A DNA stretch of 50,629 nucleotides. Source: Ornatilinea sp. (GTDB taxonomy: Bacteria; Chloroflexota; Anaerolineae; Anaerolineales; Anaerolineaceae). Made by a program: the position numbers and the translations under genes. Of this stretch, positions 44,353-50,629 are shown piece by piece. Location of the stretch: contig JAHDQE010000040.1 in assembly GCA_018433975.1 (NCBI GenBank), positions 1-50,629 on the forward strand. Reading direction: 5' to 3'. Every line of letters starts with the position of its first letter. The stretch's first letter is position 1. The notes beneath the pieces are model-generated. The model was given only the letters and a program-made list of their open reading frames with translations. It ran no database searches and was not told where the DNA came from.

Positions 44353-45024
44353 ATGGACAAAACTTTACACCAGATAAGACAATGCACCAACCCCAACTGC
44401 CAATTCCGATTTCCTGCCATTCCAGGGCAGCCCGGAGCCGGATGCTGCCCAAAATGTGGTGCGGCCACTGCTGTGGTAGAAGAAGCCTTTCCGAACCTCA
44501 AGCCCGAAGCCCATAACCTCAAACCTACGGGGCCCGAAGTGGAAGTCCTTCTGGACAATATCCGCAGCACCTTCAATGTAGGCTCCATGTTCCGCACCGC
44601 GGATGGCTCCCAAATTCGGCACGTTCACCTTTGCGGCATCACGCCCACCCCCCAGCACCCCAAAATTGCCAAAACCGGGTTGGGCGCAGAATTCAGCATT
44701 CCCTGGACCTACCATCTCAACGGGCTAACTGCTGTCAAAACCCTGAAAGAACGCGGCTGCCGTTTATGGGCCTTGGAAGGTGGAGACCAGGCCGAATCTT
44801 TATTCAGCACAACTGCCGATCTGTCCGGTCCGCCCATTTTGCTGGTCGTCGGGAATGAAGTGTCCGGTGTCGACCCCGGGATTCTTAACTTATGCGAAAA
44901 AACTTTGTGGATTCCCATGCGGGGAATTAAGCGTTCTCTGAATGTAGCTGTGGCTTTTGGCATCGCCACTTACTATCTTCGTTATACATCCCGGATCGGA
45001 TCCACCGCAAAGGAACAATTTTGA
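44353..45024 (+). CDS. TrmH/SpoU family RNA methyltransferase with N-terminal zinc ribbon
   Basis: The 223-residue protein starts with a four-cysteine zinc ribbon (C11 and C16, then the CPKC pair near 37-40). A SPOUT domain follows: 'LLDNIRSTFNVGSMFRTADG', then 'LLVVGNEVSGVDPGIL' and the SAM-knot 'IPMRGIKRSLNVAVAFGIA'. SpoU enzymes methylate ribose 2'-OH groups of tRNA or rRNA. The target is unknown, and the added zinc ribbon may bind RNA. The stop overlaps the TTG start of the next gene. Confidence 0.9.
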   Translation: MDKTLHQIRQCTNPNCQFRFPAIPGQPGAGCCPKCGAATAVVEEAFPNLKPEAHNLKPTGPEVEVLLDNIRSTFNVGSMFRTADGSQIRHVHLCGITPTPQHPKIAKTGLGAEFSIPWTYHLNGLTAVKTLKERGCRLWALEGGDQAESLFSTTADLSGPPILLVVGNEVSGVDPGILNLCEKTLWIPMRGIKRSLNVAVAFGIATYYLRYTSRIGSTAKEQF

Positions 45025-45932
45025 AAGTTTTTCACCCCAATCGTTTTATATTCCCGTTACCGGAAGGCCATCGCTTTCCGCTTGAAAAATACCGCCTCTT
45101 ACAATCCGCCCTGCTCCGGCAAGGTATTCTTTCACCCGAAGAATTGGTTGATGCCCCTCTGGCGACCCGGGAAATGATTACACTGGCACATACCGGCGCT
45201 TATTATCAGGCAGTTATGGAAGGCTCACTGCATCCAAAAATCATCCGCCAGATCGGCCTGCCCTGGAGCCCGGAGCTGGCTCAACGTGCACTGGCCACCG
45301 TCGGCGGTTCAATTTGTGCCGCGGAGGAAGCGCTCCATTCCGGAATTTCCGGTAATCTTTCCGGCGGAACGCATCACGCCCTGGCCGATCAGGGAAATGG
45401 ATACTGTGTGTTCAACGATCTCGCTGTAACCGCCTTGTATCTCTTAAAAGAAGGGAAAGTCCGGCGTCTGGCAATTGTCGACCTGGATGTCCATCAAGGC
45501 AATGGAAACGCCGCCATTTTGGGCGATCATTCTGAAATCTTCATTTTAAGTATGCACGGGGAGAAAAACTACCCCTTCCGGAAAGTCCCTTCAACATTGG
45601 ATATTGACCTGGCGGATAACACCGGGGATTTGGAGTATCTTTTCCGTCTCGACAGTGCTTTAACAACCGTTTTTGAATTCGAGCCGGAATTAGTGCTCTA
45701 TTTGGCAGGAGTGGATCCACTGAAAGAGGATTATCTGGGAAAACTATCTTTAACGCTGGATGGAATTGCCGAACGCGACCGCATGGTCCTTTCAGCCTGC
45801 AAGGACCGGGGAATCCCCGTGGCACTGGTGCTAGGTGGTGGATATTCCAGACCCATTGAACACACGGTTCAGGCCCATCTGGGGACTTATGCGGCTGTGC
45901 GGGAAATTTACGGGACCCAGCCCAATGATTGA
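45021..45932 (+). CDS. histone deacetylase-fold (AcuC/HDAC-like) deacetylase
   Basis: The 303-residue protein has the arginase/HDAC fold: 'SGNLSGGTHHALADQGNGYCVFNDLAVTA', zinc ligands in 'AIVDLDVHQGNGNAAIL' (Asp, His) and the Asp of 'LYLAGVDPLKEDYLGKLSL', and the catalytic Tyr in 'LVLGGGYSRP'. Bacterial members deacetylate proteins, acetylpolyamines or small molecules; the substrate is unknown. The start is TTG at 45021, overlapping the methyltransferase stop (TTGA), so translation is coupled. It ends 7 bp before the convergent rfbA stop. Confidence 0.92.
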   Translation: MKVFHPNRFIFPLPEGHRFPLEKYRLLQSALLRQGILSPEELVDAPLATREMITLAHTGAYYQAVMEGSLHPKIIRQIGLPWSPELAQRALATVGGSICAAEEALHSGISGNLSGGTHHALADQGNGYCVFNDLAVTALYLLKEGKVRRLAIVDLDVHQGNGNAAILGDHSEIFILSMHGEKNYPFRKVPSTLDIDLADNTGDLEYLFRLDSALTTVFEFEPELVLYLAGVDPLKEDYLGKLSLTLDGIAERDRMVLSACKDRGIPVALVLGGGYSRPIEHTVQAHLGTYAAVREIYGTQPND

Positions 45933-45939
45933 AATATTT

Positions 45940-46809
45940 CTATCGCCTTTTCAATAAGCCAAGCAAATATTTCCCGTATTGGTTATTCGCCAGCTTATCG
46001 GCCAACAATCCAAGCTGTGCCTCGTCAATATACCCCATCCGGTAAGCAATTTCCTCCGGACAGGAAATCATCAAACCCTGCCGGTCTTCAACTGCCTGCA
46101 CAAAACTTGACGCCTGGAGCAGCGATTCGTGAGTTCCGGCATCCAGCCAGGCCACACCGCGCCCTAATATCCGCACCTGGAGCTGCTTCCGTTCCAGATA
46201 AATCTGGTTAACAGCAGTGATCTCTAATTCGCCCCGCGGGCCCGGGTCTAAATCCTTCGCGAACGATACCACTTGATTATCGTAGAAATAAATCCCGGGC
46301 ACGGCGTAATTAGAGCGTGGCCGCTGTGGCTTCTCTTCCAGAGTCACGACTTCTTCACGGCTGTCCAGTTCAACCACACCATACCGTTCCGGATCACTCA
46401 CCGAATAAGCAAAAATCATTGCCCCTTCCTGCAGTTTCGCAGAAATCCGCAGCGTATCGACCAGATCGGTCCCATAGAAAATATTATCCCCCAGGATCAA
46501 ACATACCGGTTCTTCCCCAATAAAATCCTCTCCAATTAAAAATGCGTCGGCCAGGCCGCGTGGTTCAGTCTGTTCAGCATACGAAAACGCCAATCCCCAC
46601 TGGCTGCCGTCTCCCAACAATCGTTTAAATGCAGGGAGGTCTTCTGGTGTAGTAATAATTAAGATATCCCGTATCCCCGCCAGCATCAACATCGAAAGCG
46701 AGTAATAAATCATAGGTTTATCATAAACCGGAAGCAATTGCTTACTCGTCGAAAGGGTTAAAGGATACAGACGAGTGCCCTTCCCACCCGCGAGAACGAT
46801 CCCTTTCAT
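45940..46809 (-). CDS. rfbA: glucose-1-phosphate thymidylyltransferase
   Basis: The 289-residue nucleotidyltransferase begins '[18 protein letters not shown]' (nucleotide site) and has '[15 protein letters not shown]', '[11 protein letters not shown]', '[24 protein letters not shown]' and '[15 protein letters not shown]'. It makes dTDP-glucose from glucose 1-phosphate and dTTP. The ATG at 46809 is used because the mature N-terminus starts there and it overlaps the rfbB stop by 4 bp; a longer frame lies inside rfbB. Confidence 0.96.
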   Translation of the reverse strand: MKGIVLAGGKGTRLYPLTLSTSKQLLPVYDKPMIYYSLSMLMLAGIRDILIITTPEDLPAFKRLLGDGSQWGLAFSYAEQTEPRGLADAFLIGEDFIGEEPVCLILGDNIFYGTDLVDTLRISAKLQEGAMIFAYSVSDPERYGVVELDSREEVVTLEEKPQRPRSNYAVPGIYFYDNQVVSFAKDLDPGPRGELEITAVNQIYLERKQLQVRILGRGVAWLDAGTHESLLQASSFVQAVEDRQGLMISCPEEIAYRMGYIDEAQLGLLADKLANNQYGKYLLGLLKRR

Positions 46810-47891
46810 GCTTCGCGCCCTTTTTGATCGGAATAGTTCGCCCGGATCCACTTTTCAAAGGCTTCATCCTGCACAATCGATTCCAGCCATCCCATGTGGC
46901 TGAGATACCAATTAACCGTCTTCCGCAAACCCGATTCCAGATTCTCTTTTGGTTCCCAGCTCAATTCACGCTGTATGCGGGAGATATCCATTGCGTAGCG
47001 CCGGTCATGTCCGGGACGGTCTTTAACAAATCGCATCAGATCTTTGCGCGGGGTGTATGGTGAATCGGGAAAAATTTCATCCAGAATGGTGCAGATTTGA
47101 GTTACGATTTCCAGGTTGGTTGGCTGGTTATTTCCTCCGATATTATAGGTTTCACCGGTCTCCCCTTTTTCAAGAATCTCGTAAATGGCTTCGCAGTGGT
47201 CTTCAACATACAACCAGTCACGGATCTGTTTTCCGTCTCCATAAATCGGCAGAGGCCTCCCCTGAAGCGCGTTCATAATGATCAACGGGATCAATTTTTC
47301 CGGAAATTGGTAAGGCCCATAATTATTTGAACAGTTCGAAATTGTCACCGGCAGGCCATAGGTATGGTAGTAAGCTCGAACCAGATGGTCACTGGAAGCT
47401 TTGGAAGCCGAATAAGGCGAATTTGGGGCATAGCGGGTATTCTCGTTGAAAGCAGGGTCTTCTGGCCCAAGCGTCCCAAACACTTCATCCGTGGAAACAT
47501 GATGAAAACGCACCGGAGCTGTCTGAGAACCTTCTTCCAGCCAGACTTTTCGGGCCGCCTCCAGCAAAGAGAATGTCCCCATAATATTCGTCTGAATAAA
47601 CTGTGCGGGGCCCAATATAGACCGGTCCACATGGGATTCTGCTGCAAAATGCACAATCGCATCAATATTGTTTTCCCTCAACAGCTTTTCAACCAGATTC
47701 TGGTCCAGAATATCTCCCTCAACAAAAATATGCCGGTCGGAATCCGGCAGATCGACTAGGTTTTCAGGATGCCCCGCATAAGTCATCGCGTCCAGATTTA
47801 CAACCACACAATCCGGTTCTCTCTCAAGAGCATACCGCACAAAATTTGATCCAATAAATCCCGCACCACCTGTCACAAGAATCGATTTCAT
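46806..47891 (-). CDS. rfbB: dTDP-glucose 4,6-dehydratase
   Basis: The 361-residue extended SDR enzyme has NAD motif '[15 protein letters not shown]', '[13 protein letters not shown]', '[16 protein letters not shown]', catalytic '[44 protein letters not shown]' (YxxxK) and '[13 protein letters not shown]'. It turns dTDP-glucose into dTDP-4-keto-6-deoxyglucose, the branch point for deoxysugars such as rhamnose. The ATG at 47891 follows AGAGGAAA. rfbC and rfbD are not adjacent, so the final sugar is unknown. Confidence 0.96.
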   Translation of the reverse strand: MKSILVTGGAGFIGSNFVRYALEREPDCVVVNLDAMTYAGHPENLVDLPDSDRHIFVEGDILDQNLVEKLLRENNIDAIVHFAAESHVDRSILGPAQFIQTNIMGTFSLLEAARKVWLEEGSQTAPVRFHHVSTDEVFGTLGPEDPAFNENTRYAPNSPYSASKASSDHLVRAYYHTYGLPVTISNCSNNYGPYQFPEKLIPLIIMNALQGRPLPIYGDGKQIRDWLYVEDHCEAIYEILEKGETGETYNIGGNNQPTNLEIVTQICTILDEIFPDSPYTPRKDLMRFVKDRPGHDRRYAMDISRIQRELSWEPKENLESGLRKTVNWYLSHMGWLESIVQDEAFEKWIRANYSDQKGREA

Positions 47892-47922
47892 CTCTGAATT
47901 TCCTCTTCCCTTTTCCAAAATG

Positions 47923-47937
47923 TGCCACAGAGTGGCA
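47923..47937. repeat. inverted repeat upstream of rfbB
   Basis: TGCCAC-AGA-GTGGCA is a perfect 6-bp inverted repeat 32 bp before the rfbB start. It could be an operator or a leader hairpin. Confidence 0.35.
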
Positions 47938-48092
47938 GGCGACCATTCATCCCTCTGCAGAAAGACAAAAAATCAATCCAACAGCCTTAATTGTACATCA
48001 TTCAAAATAATATGAACAATCGGGGTAATACAAAAAACACACTGAATTGGGGAATATTTTTTAACTGCTGATAGTGAACTGATACAAATTTC

Positions 48093-48122
48093 TTGACGGG
48101 ATAGATGTACCCATGATAAACT
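48093..48122 (+). promoter_or_regulatory. promoter of tRNA-Asp
   Basis: TTGACG (48093-48098), 18-bp spacer, TAAACT (48117-48122) with TG one base before it. The tRNA starts 10 bp further on. Confidence 0.6.
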
Positions 48123-48132
48123 TTTGTTGTTC

Positions 48133-48208
48133 GGGGGCGTGGTGTAGTGGCTAACATGCGGCCCTGTCAAGGCCGAGATCGCGGGTTCGAACCCCGTCGC
48201 TCCCGCCA
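48133..48208 (+). tRNA. tRNA-Asp (anticodon GTC)
   Basis: Acceptor GGGGGCG/CGCTCCC (one G-T), anticodon stem CGGCC/GGCCG around CTGTCAA (anticodon GTC), T-arm GCGGG-TTCGAAC-CCCGT. Discriminator G and an encoded CCA end the gene. A terminator begins 5 bases later. Confidence 0.95.
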
Positions 48209-48212
48209 TAAT

Positions 48213-48243
48213 AATCTGCTCATTTGAAGAGCAGATTTTTTTA
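48213..48243 (+). terminator. terminator after tRNA-Asp
   Basis: AATCTGCTC/GAGCAGATT 9-bp stem with a 7-nt loop, then a run of T. Confidence 0.92.
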
Positions 48244-48287
48244 TAAACTTACAGTCGTCACCCATCTAACTTTTTGTCCATTTTAAA

Positions 48288-48728
48288 ATGAATAACCAAA
48301 AGCAAATCGAGAAAAAGCGTTTGTGGATAGCACGAGGATTCATTTTCATCGTGCTTTTCCTTAATTTGCAGGCGGCTTTTCTTTTTGGTTTTTATCCCCA
48401 TCGTTTTTCTCCCAGCTTCGAATTGCAGGGTCTGGTTGGCGCAACGGTCATCAAAGCAATTGCCGTTCTATTTTTTATGTGGAACATTCCCTATATCTTT
48501 GCCTGTGTCAACCCGGTCCGTTTCAAGATCTCTTTACTTGAAGCCATTTTCATGCAAGCCAGTGGCGTCATTGGCGAATCGATCATTCTGTTGCAATTAT
48601 CGGCTTCTTTACCCGTTTTACAGCAATCTATCCAGCGGTTTATCCTGTTTGACACTTCGGGGCTGGTTGCATTACTTTTGGCCTTTCGTATCATCAACAC
48701 CGGGCAAATAAGGACAGAAAAACATTGA
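48288..48728 (+). CDS. integral membrane protein, function unknown
   Basis: The 146-residue protein has four predicted membrane helices (about 14-36, 47-70, 83-105, 115-137) after a basic N-terminus (NNQKQIEKKRLWIAR). No family motif is recognised. No clear Shine-Dalgarno precedes the ATG. Its stop overlaps the start of the metallophosphoesterase gene, so the two are probably co-translated. Confidence 0.75.
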   Translation: MNNQKQIEKKRLWIARGFIFIVLFLNLQAAFLFGFYPHRFSPSFELQGLVGATVIKAIAVLFFMWNIPYIFACVNPVRFKISLLEAIFMQASGVIGESIILLQLSASLPVLQQSIQRFILFDTSGLVALLLAFRIINTGQIRTEKH

Positions 48729-49252
48729 ATTTTGTGACGGAAAGCAAGTATTTTGCAGTTATCTCAGACACGCATAACAATGTGCAAAATACGCAGCGGG
48801 CATTGAATATCTGTCGGGGAAAATCTATTGATACCATCCTCCATTGTGGTGATTTCACATCTCCGGAAACGGTTAATTTGTTTGCTGGTTTTCAAATTAT
48901 TCATGTAATCGGCAATGGAGATATCGCAGCTCAGAAAATCAATTCCAGCTTGATGGATTCGAATTCCCAATATTTTTCCGGATGGACTTTCGAAGGAAAA
49001 ATTAATGAAATCTCATTGGCGGCAACGCATGGGCATCTTTCCGGAAAATTAGAGCAATTAGTCTACACGGGTCAGGCTCAATACGTTTTTTATGGACACA
49101 CGCATCAAAAAAAAGATATGACCATTCGCAGTCGGCGGGTCATCAACCCGGGAGCTTTGGGAGGCGCTTACCGGGGCGACACCCGGTCTTTTTGCATCTT
49201 CAACATCAAATCCGCTGCGTTAGAATTCATAGAGCTGGATGATCTCCTGTGA
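48725..49252 (+). CDS. YfcE/MJ0936-type metallophosphoesterase
   Basis: The 175-residue protein has the calcineurin-like metal motifs in order: 'AVISDTHNN' (D-x-H), 'ILHCGDFTS' (GD), 'HVIGNGDI' (GN-D), 'ATHGH' and 'FYGHTHQK' (GHTH). These cleave phosphodiesters using two metals; natural substrates are mostly unknown. The start is TTG at 48725, overlapping the upstream stop (TTGA). It is normal in length for the family. Confidence 0.93.
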   Translation: MNFVTESKYFAVISDTHNNVQNTQRALNICRGKSIDTILHCGDFTSPETVNLFAGFQIIHVIGNGDIAAQKINSSLMDSNSQYFSGWTFEGKINEISLAATHGHLSGKLEQLVYTGQAQYVFYGHTHQKKDMTIRSRRVINPGALGGAYRGDTRSFCIFNIKSAALEFIELDDLL

Positions 49253-49336
49253 ATTATTCAGCTACAATATTCTTAAAGTAAATATCATCTTAAAATCCAT
49301 TGCACAGGAATGAGCAGCTACTGAATAGGAGTCGGG

Positions 49337-50488
49337 GTGCTTAAAGATAATGTAATCAACGCATTTAATCTTCAGTTTGGAACTTATCCAGAATTTGTTG
49401 TCAGAGCGCCTGGCCGGGTGAACTTAATCGGTGAACACACGGATTATAACGATGGATTTGTCTTTCCTATGGCTATCGACCGCGCTGTTTGGATCGCTTT
49501 AAAACCGTCCGATTCACAAATTGTCTCGGTGCATTCCCTGGATTTTGCGGAATCGATTCGCTTCAATCTGGATTCGATCGAACATACGGACAAGAAATGG
49601 GGCGAATACATTAAGGGTGTGGCCTGGTCATTAATGCAGAACGGTTATCCGCTTCGCGGGTGGGAAGGATTTGTGAGTGGAGATGTTCCGCTTGGAGCCG
49701 GCTTATCCTCTTCCGCTGCGCTCGAACTCGCCACAGCGCGCGCATTCTCTGCCGTATCCCGTTTTCCCTGGAATCCCTCTCAAATGGCCCAAATCTGCCA
49801 GGCCGCAGAGAATCAATGGGTTGGCGTGAATTGCGGGATCATGGACCAGCTCATTTCGGCAGTCGGAATTAAAGATCACGCAGTGTTGATCGATTGCAGA
49901 TCATTGGAATTCCAGCCTTTCCCCCTGCCCCCGGACACGACCATTGTGGTGCTCGATACCTCAACACGAAGAGGGTTGGTAGATTCTGCCTACAATGAAC
50001 GCAGGCAGCAATGTGAAACCGCGGCAGATTTTTTCGGGGTTGGTGCGCTGAGAGATGTAACCCTTCAAAATTTCGAACAGAATGCCGGCGGCCTGGATCC
50101 CGTTGTTCAAAGACGCGCCAGGCACATTATTACGGAAAACATCCGCACGGTCAACGCTTCCGAAGCAATGAAAGCAGGGAACCCTCAGGTTTTGGGCGAA
50201 CTGATGAATCAAAGCCACGAAAGTCTGAAAAATGATTTTGAAGTCTCCAGTGCTGCTCTGAACGATATTGTCAACAGTGCCAGAAAACAACCCGGTTGCT
50301 ACGGTTCCCGGATGACAGGCGCCGGGTTTGGAGGCTGCGCGATTGCTTTGGTTCAAACGCCTGTAGTGGAAGAATTTACACAGAGCGTATGCAGTGATTA
50401 CCACCAAACCACTGGCCTGACCCCCATCGTCTATCTCTGCCAGGCTTCCGATGGTGCCAGCCTGGAGAAAACAACGGAACCGGAATAG
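49337..50488 (+). CDS. galK: galactokinase
   Basis: The 383-residue GHMP kinase has galactose motif 'APGRVNLIGEHTDYNDGFVFPMAIDRA', ATP-binding 'GDVPLGAGLSSSAALELA', 'GVNCGIMDQLISAVG' and 'SRMTGAGFGGCAIALV'. It phosphorylates galactose at C1 (Leloir pathway). The start is GTG at 49337 with AGGAG 4-5 bases upstream. galT and galE are not in the window. A strong terminator follows. Confidence 0.96.
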   Translation: MLKDNVINAFNLQFGTYPEFVVRAPGRVNLIGEHTDYNDGFVFPMAIDRAVWIALKPSDSQIVSVHSLDFAESIRFNLDSIEHTDKKWGEYIKGVAWSLMQNGYPLRGWEGFVSGDVPLGAGLSSSAALELATARAFSAVSRFPWNPSQMAQICQAAENQWVGVNCGIMDQLISAVGIKDHAVLIDCRSLEFQPFPLPPDTTIVVLDTSTRRGLVDSAYNERRQQCETAADFFGVGALRDVTLQNFEQNAGGLDPVVQRRARHIITENIRTVNASEAMKAGNPQVLGELMNQSHESLKNDFEVSSAALNDIVNSARKQPGCYGSRMTGAGFGGCAIALVQTPVVEEFTQSVCSDYHQTTGLTPIVYLCQASDGASLEKTTEPE

Positions 50489-50517
50489 AACTCTTTTTAA
50501 ACCGGATTTTTCCCGTT

Positions 50518-50548
50518 AAAAAATCTCTTCATCTAGAAGAGATTTTTT
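50518..50548 (+). terminator. terminator after galK
   Basis: A 13-bp near-perfect palindrome, AAAAAATCTCTTC/GAAGAGATTTTTT, with a 5-nt loop, ends in six T. Confidence 0.93.
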
Positions 50549-50550
50549 AA

Positions 50551-50629
50551 GGGGCTGTCCCAAAAGTAATTGGGACAGCACCCAAAAAAGTTAATATAAT
50601 AGAGGGGATGAAAACACAAATCTTCAAAC
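50551..50629 (+). mobile_element. left end of an insertion sequence (partial)
   Basis: The GGGGCTGTCCCAAAAGT start at 50551 is the kind of terminal sequence carried by several IS families (for example IS1182-like elements). It sits 2 bases after the galK terminator. CTGTCCCA/TGGGACAG (50555-50562, 50571-50578) forms a hairpin inside it. Then come TATAAT (50595-50600), a GAGGGG ribosome site and an ATG at 50608 in a new frame. The element runs off the window; family and target duplication cannot be checked. Confidence 0.65.
50608..50629 (+). CDS. probable transposase, N-terminal fragment only
   Basis: ATG at 50608 after GAGGGG opens a frame beginning MKTQIFK that runs off the right edge. Its position just inside an IS-like end suggests a transposase; only seven residues are visible, so the call rests on context. 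Confidence 0.5.

Noticed and set aside
45928..45955. ATTGAAA/TTTCAAT inverted repeat between the HDAC and rfbA stops
   Set aside because: AT-rich, 7 bp with a long loop and no T-tract on either side; too weak to call a terminator.
47973..48209. Open frame on the minus strand across tRNA-Asp (MAGATGFEPAIS...)
   Set aside because: It is antisense to the tRNA; this peptide type is a well-known false protein produced by translating the complement of tRNA genes.
1..50629. CRISPR arrays, restriction-modification, toxin-antitoxin, prophage or retron-type defence systems
   Set aside because: No regular spaced repeats and no matching proteins were seen; nearly every gene is a recognised housekeeping family.

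Overview
This window looks like chromosomal DNA of a Chloroflexota bacterium, most likely class Anaerolineae. That placement is inferred from protein style and gene order: a transaldolase/glucose-6-phosphate isomerase fusion in a pentose phosphate operon, an mreBCD-mrdA-minCDE-rodA-gltX gene string, and several small lineage-type hypothetical proteins. No rRNA or species marker is present to settle it. Coding density is high. There is no CRISPR array and no prophage, and the only mobile DNA seen is an insertion-sequence-like end in the last 80 bases.

Layout. 1-6.3 kb: the C-terminal part of a ClC channel with CBS and RCK_C domains, an L,D-transpeptidase, a small membrane protein, and a run of M48 protease, YbaK-type deacylase and MurG-like glycosyltransferase. 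6.4-7.8 kb: a slipin gene tightly followed by a 3-hexulose-6-phosphate synthase-like gene. 7.9-14.4 kb (minus strand): tex, two half-ABC exporters forming a probable heterodimer, and a YigZ/IMPACT protein. 14.6-16.8 kb: trmO, a DUF364-type protein and two lineage or phage-type hypotheticals. 16.9-23.2 kb (plus strand): tRNA-Leu, tig, clpP, a NagD-like phosphatase, rlmN, ftsY and prfB, the last with a programmed +1 frameshift. 23.2-27.5 kb: a residue-atypical pfkA (minus), a HAD phosphatase and rel.

27.6-36.8 kb is one long minus-strand cell-shape and division operon (mreB, mreC, mreD, mrdA, minC, minD, minE, rodA, gltX), with tRNA-Gln just behind gltX on the same strand. 36.9-38.7 kb: tRNA-Gly, a small membrane protein, and a TlpA-like thioredoxin overlapping a divergent Lgt-like protein. 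38.8-44.2 kb: a tkt-rpiB-tal/pgi operon covering the non-oxidative pentose phosphate pathway. 44.3-50.5 kb: a zinc-ribbon SpoU methyltransferase coupled to a histone-deacetylase-fold enzyme, rfbB-rfbA for dTDP-sugar synthesis, tRNA-Asp, a membrane protein coupled to a metallophosphoesterase, and galK. The window closes with a terminator and the start of an IS-like element.

The genes mostly serve housekeeping: wall elongation and septum placement, translation (four tRNAs, RF2, RlmN, TrmO, FtsY, GluRS) and sugar phosphate metabolism. I found no convincing new multi-gene system. The points most worth a second look are the atypical PFK residues, the Lgt-like/TlpA pair, the slipin-HUMPS pair, the acidic insertion in Rel, the complementary degeneracy of the ABC pair, a recurrent extended -10 promoter pattern, two apparently leaderless genes and the IS end.
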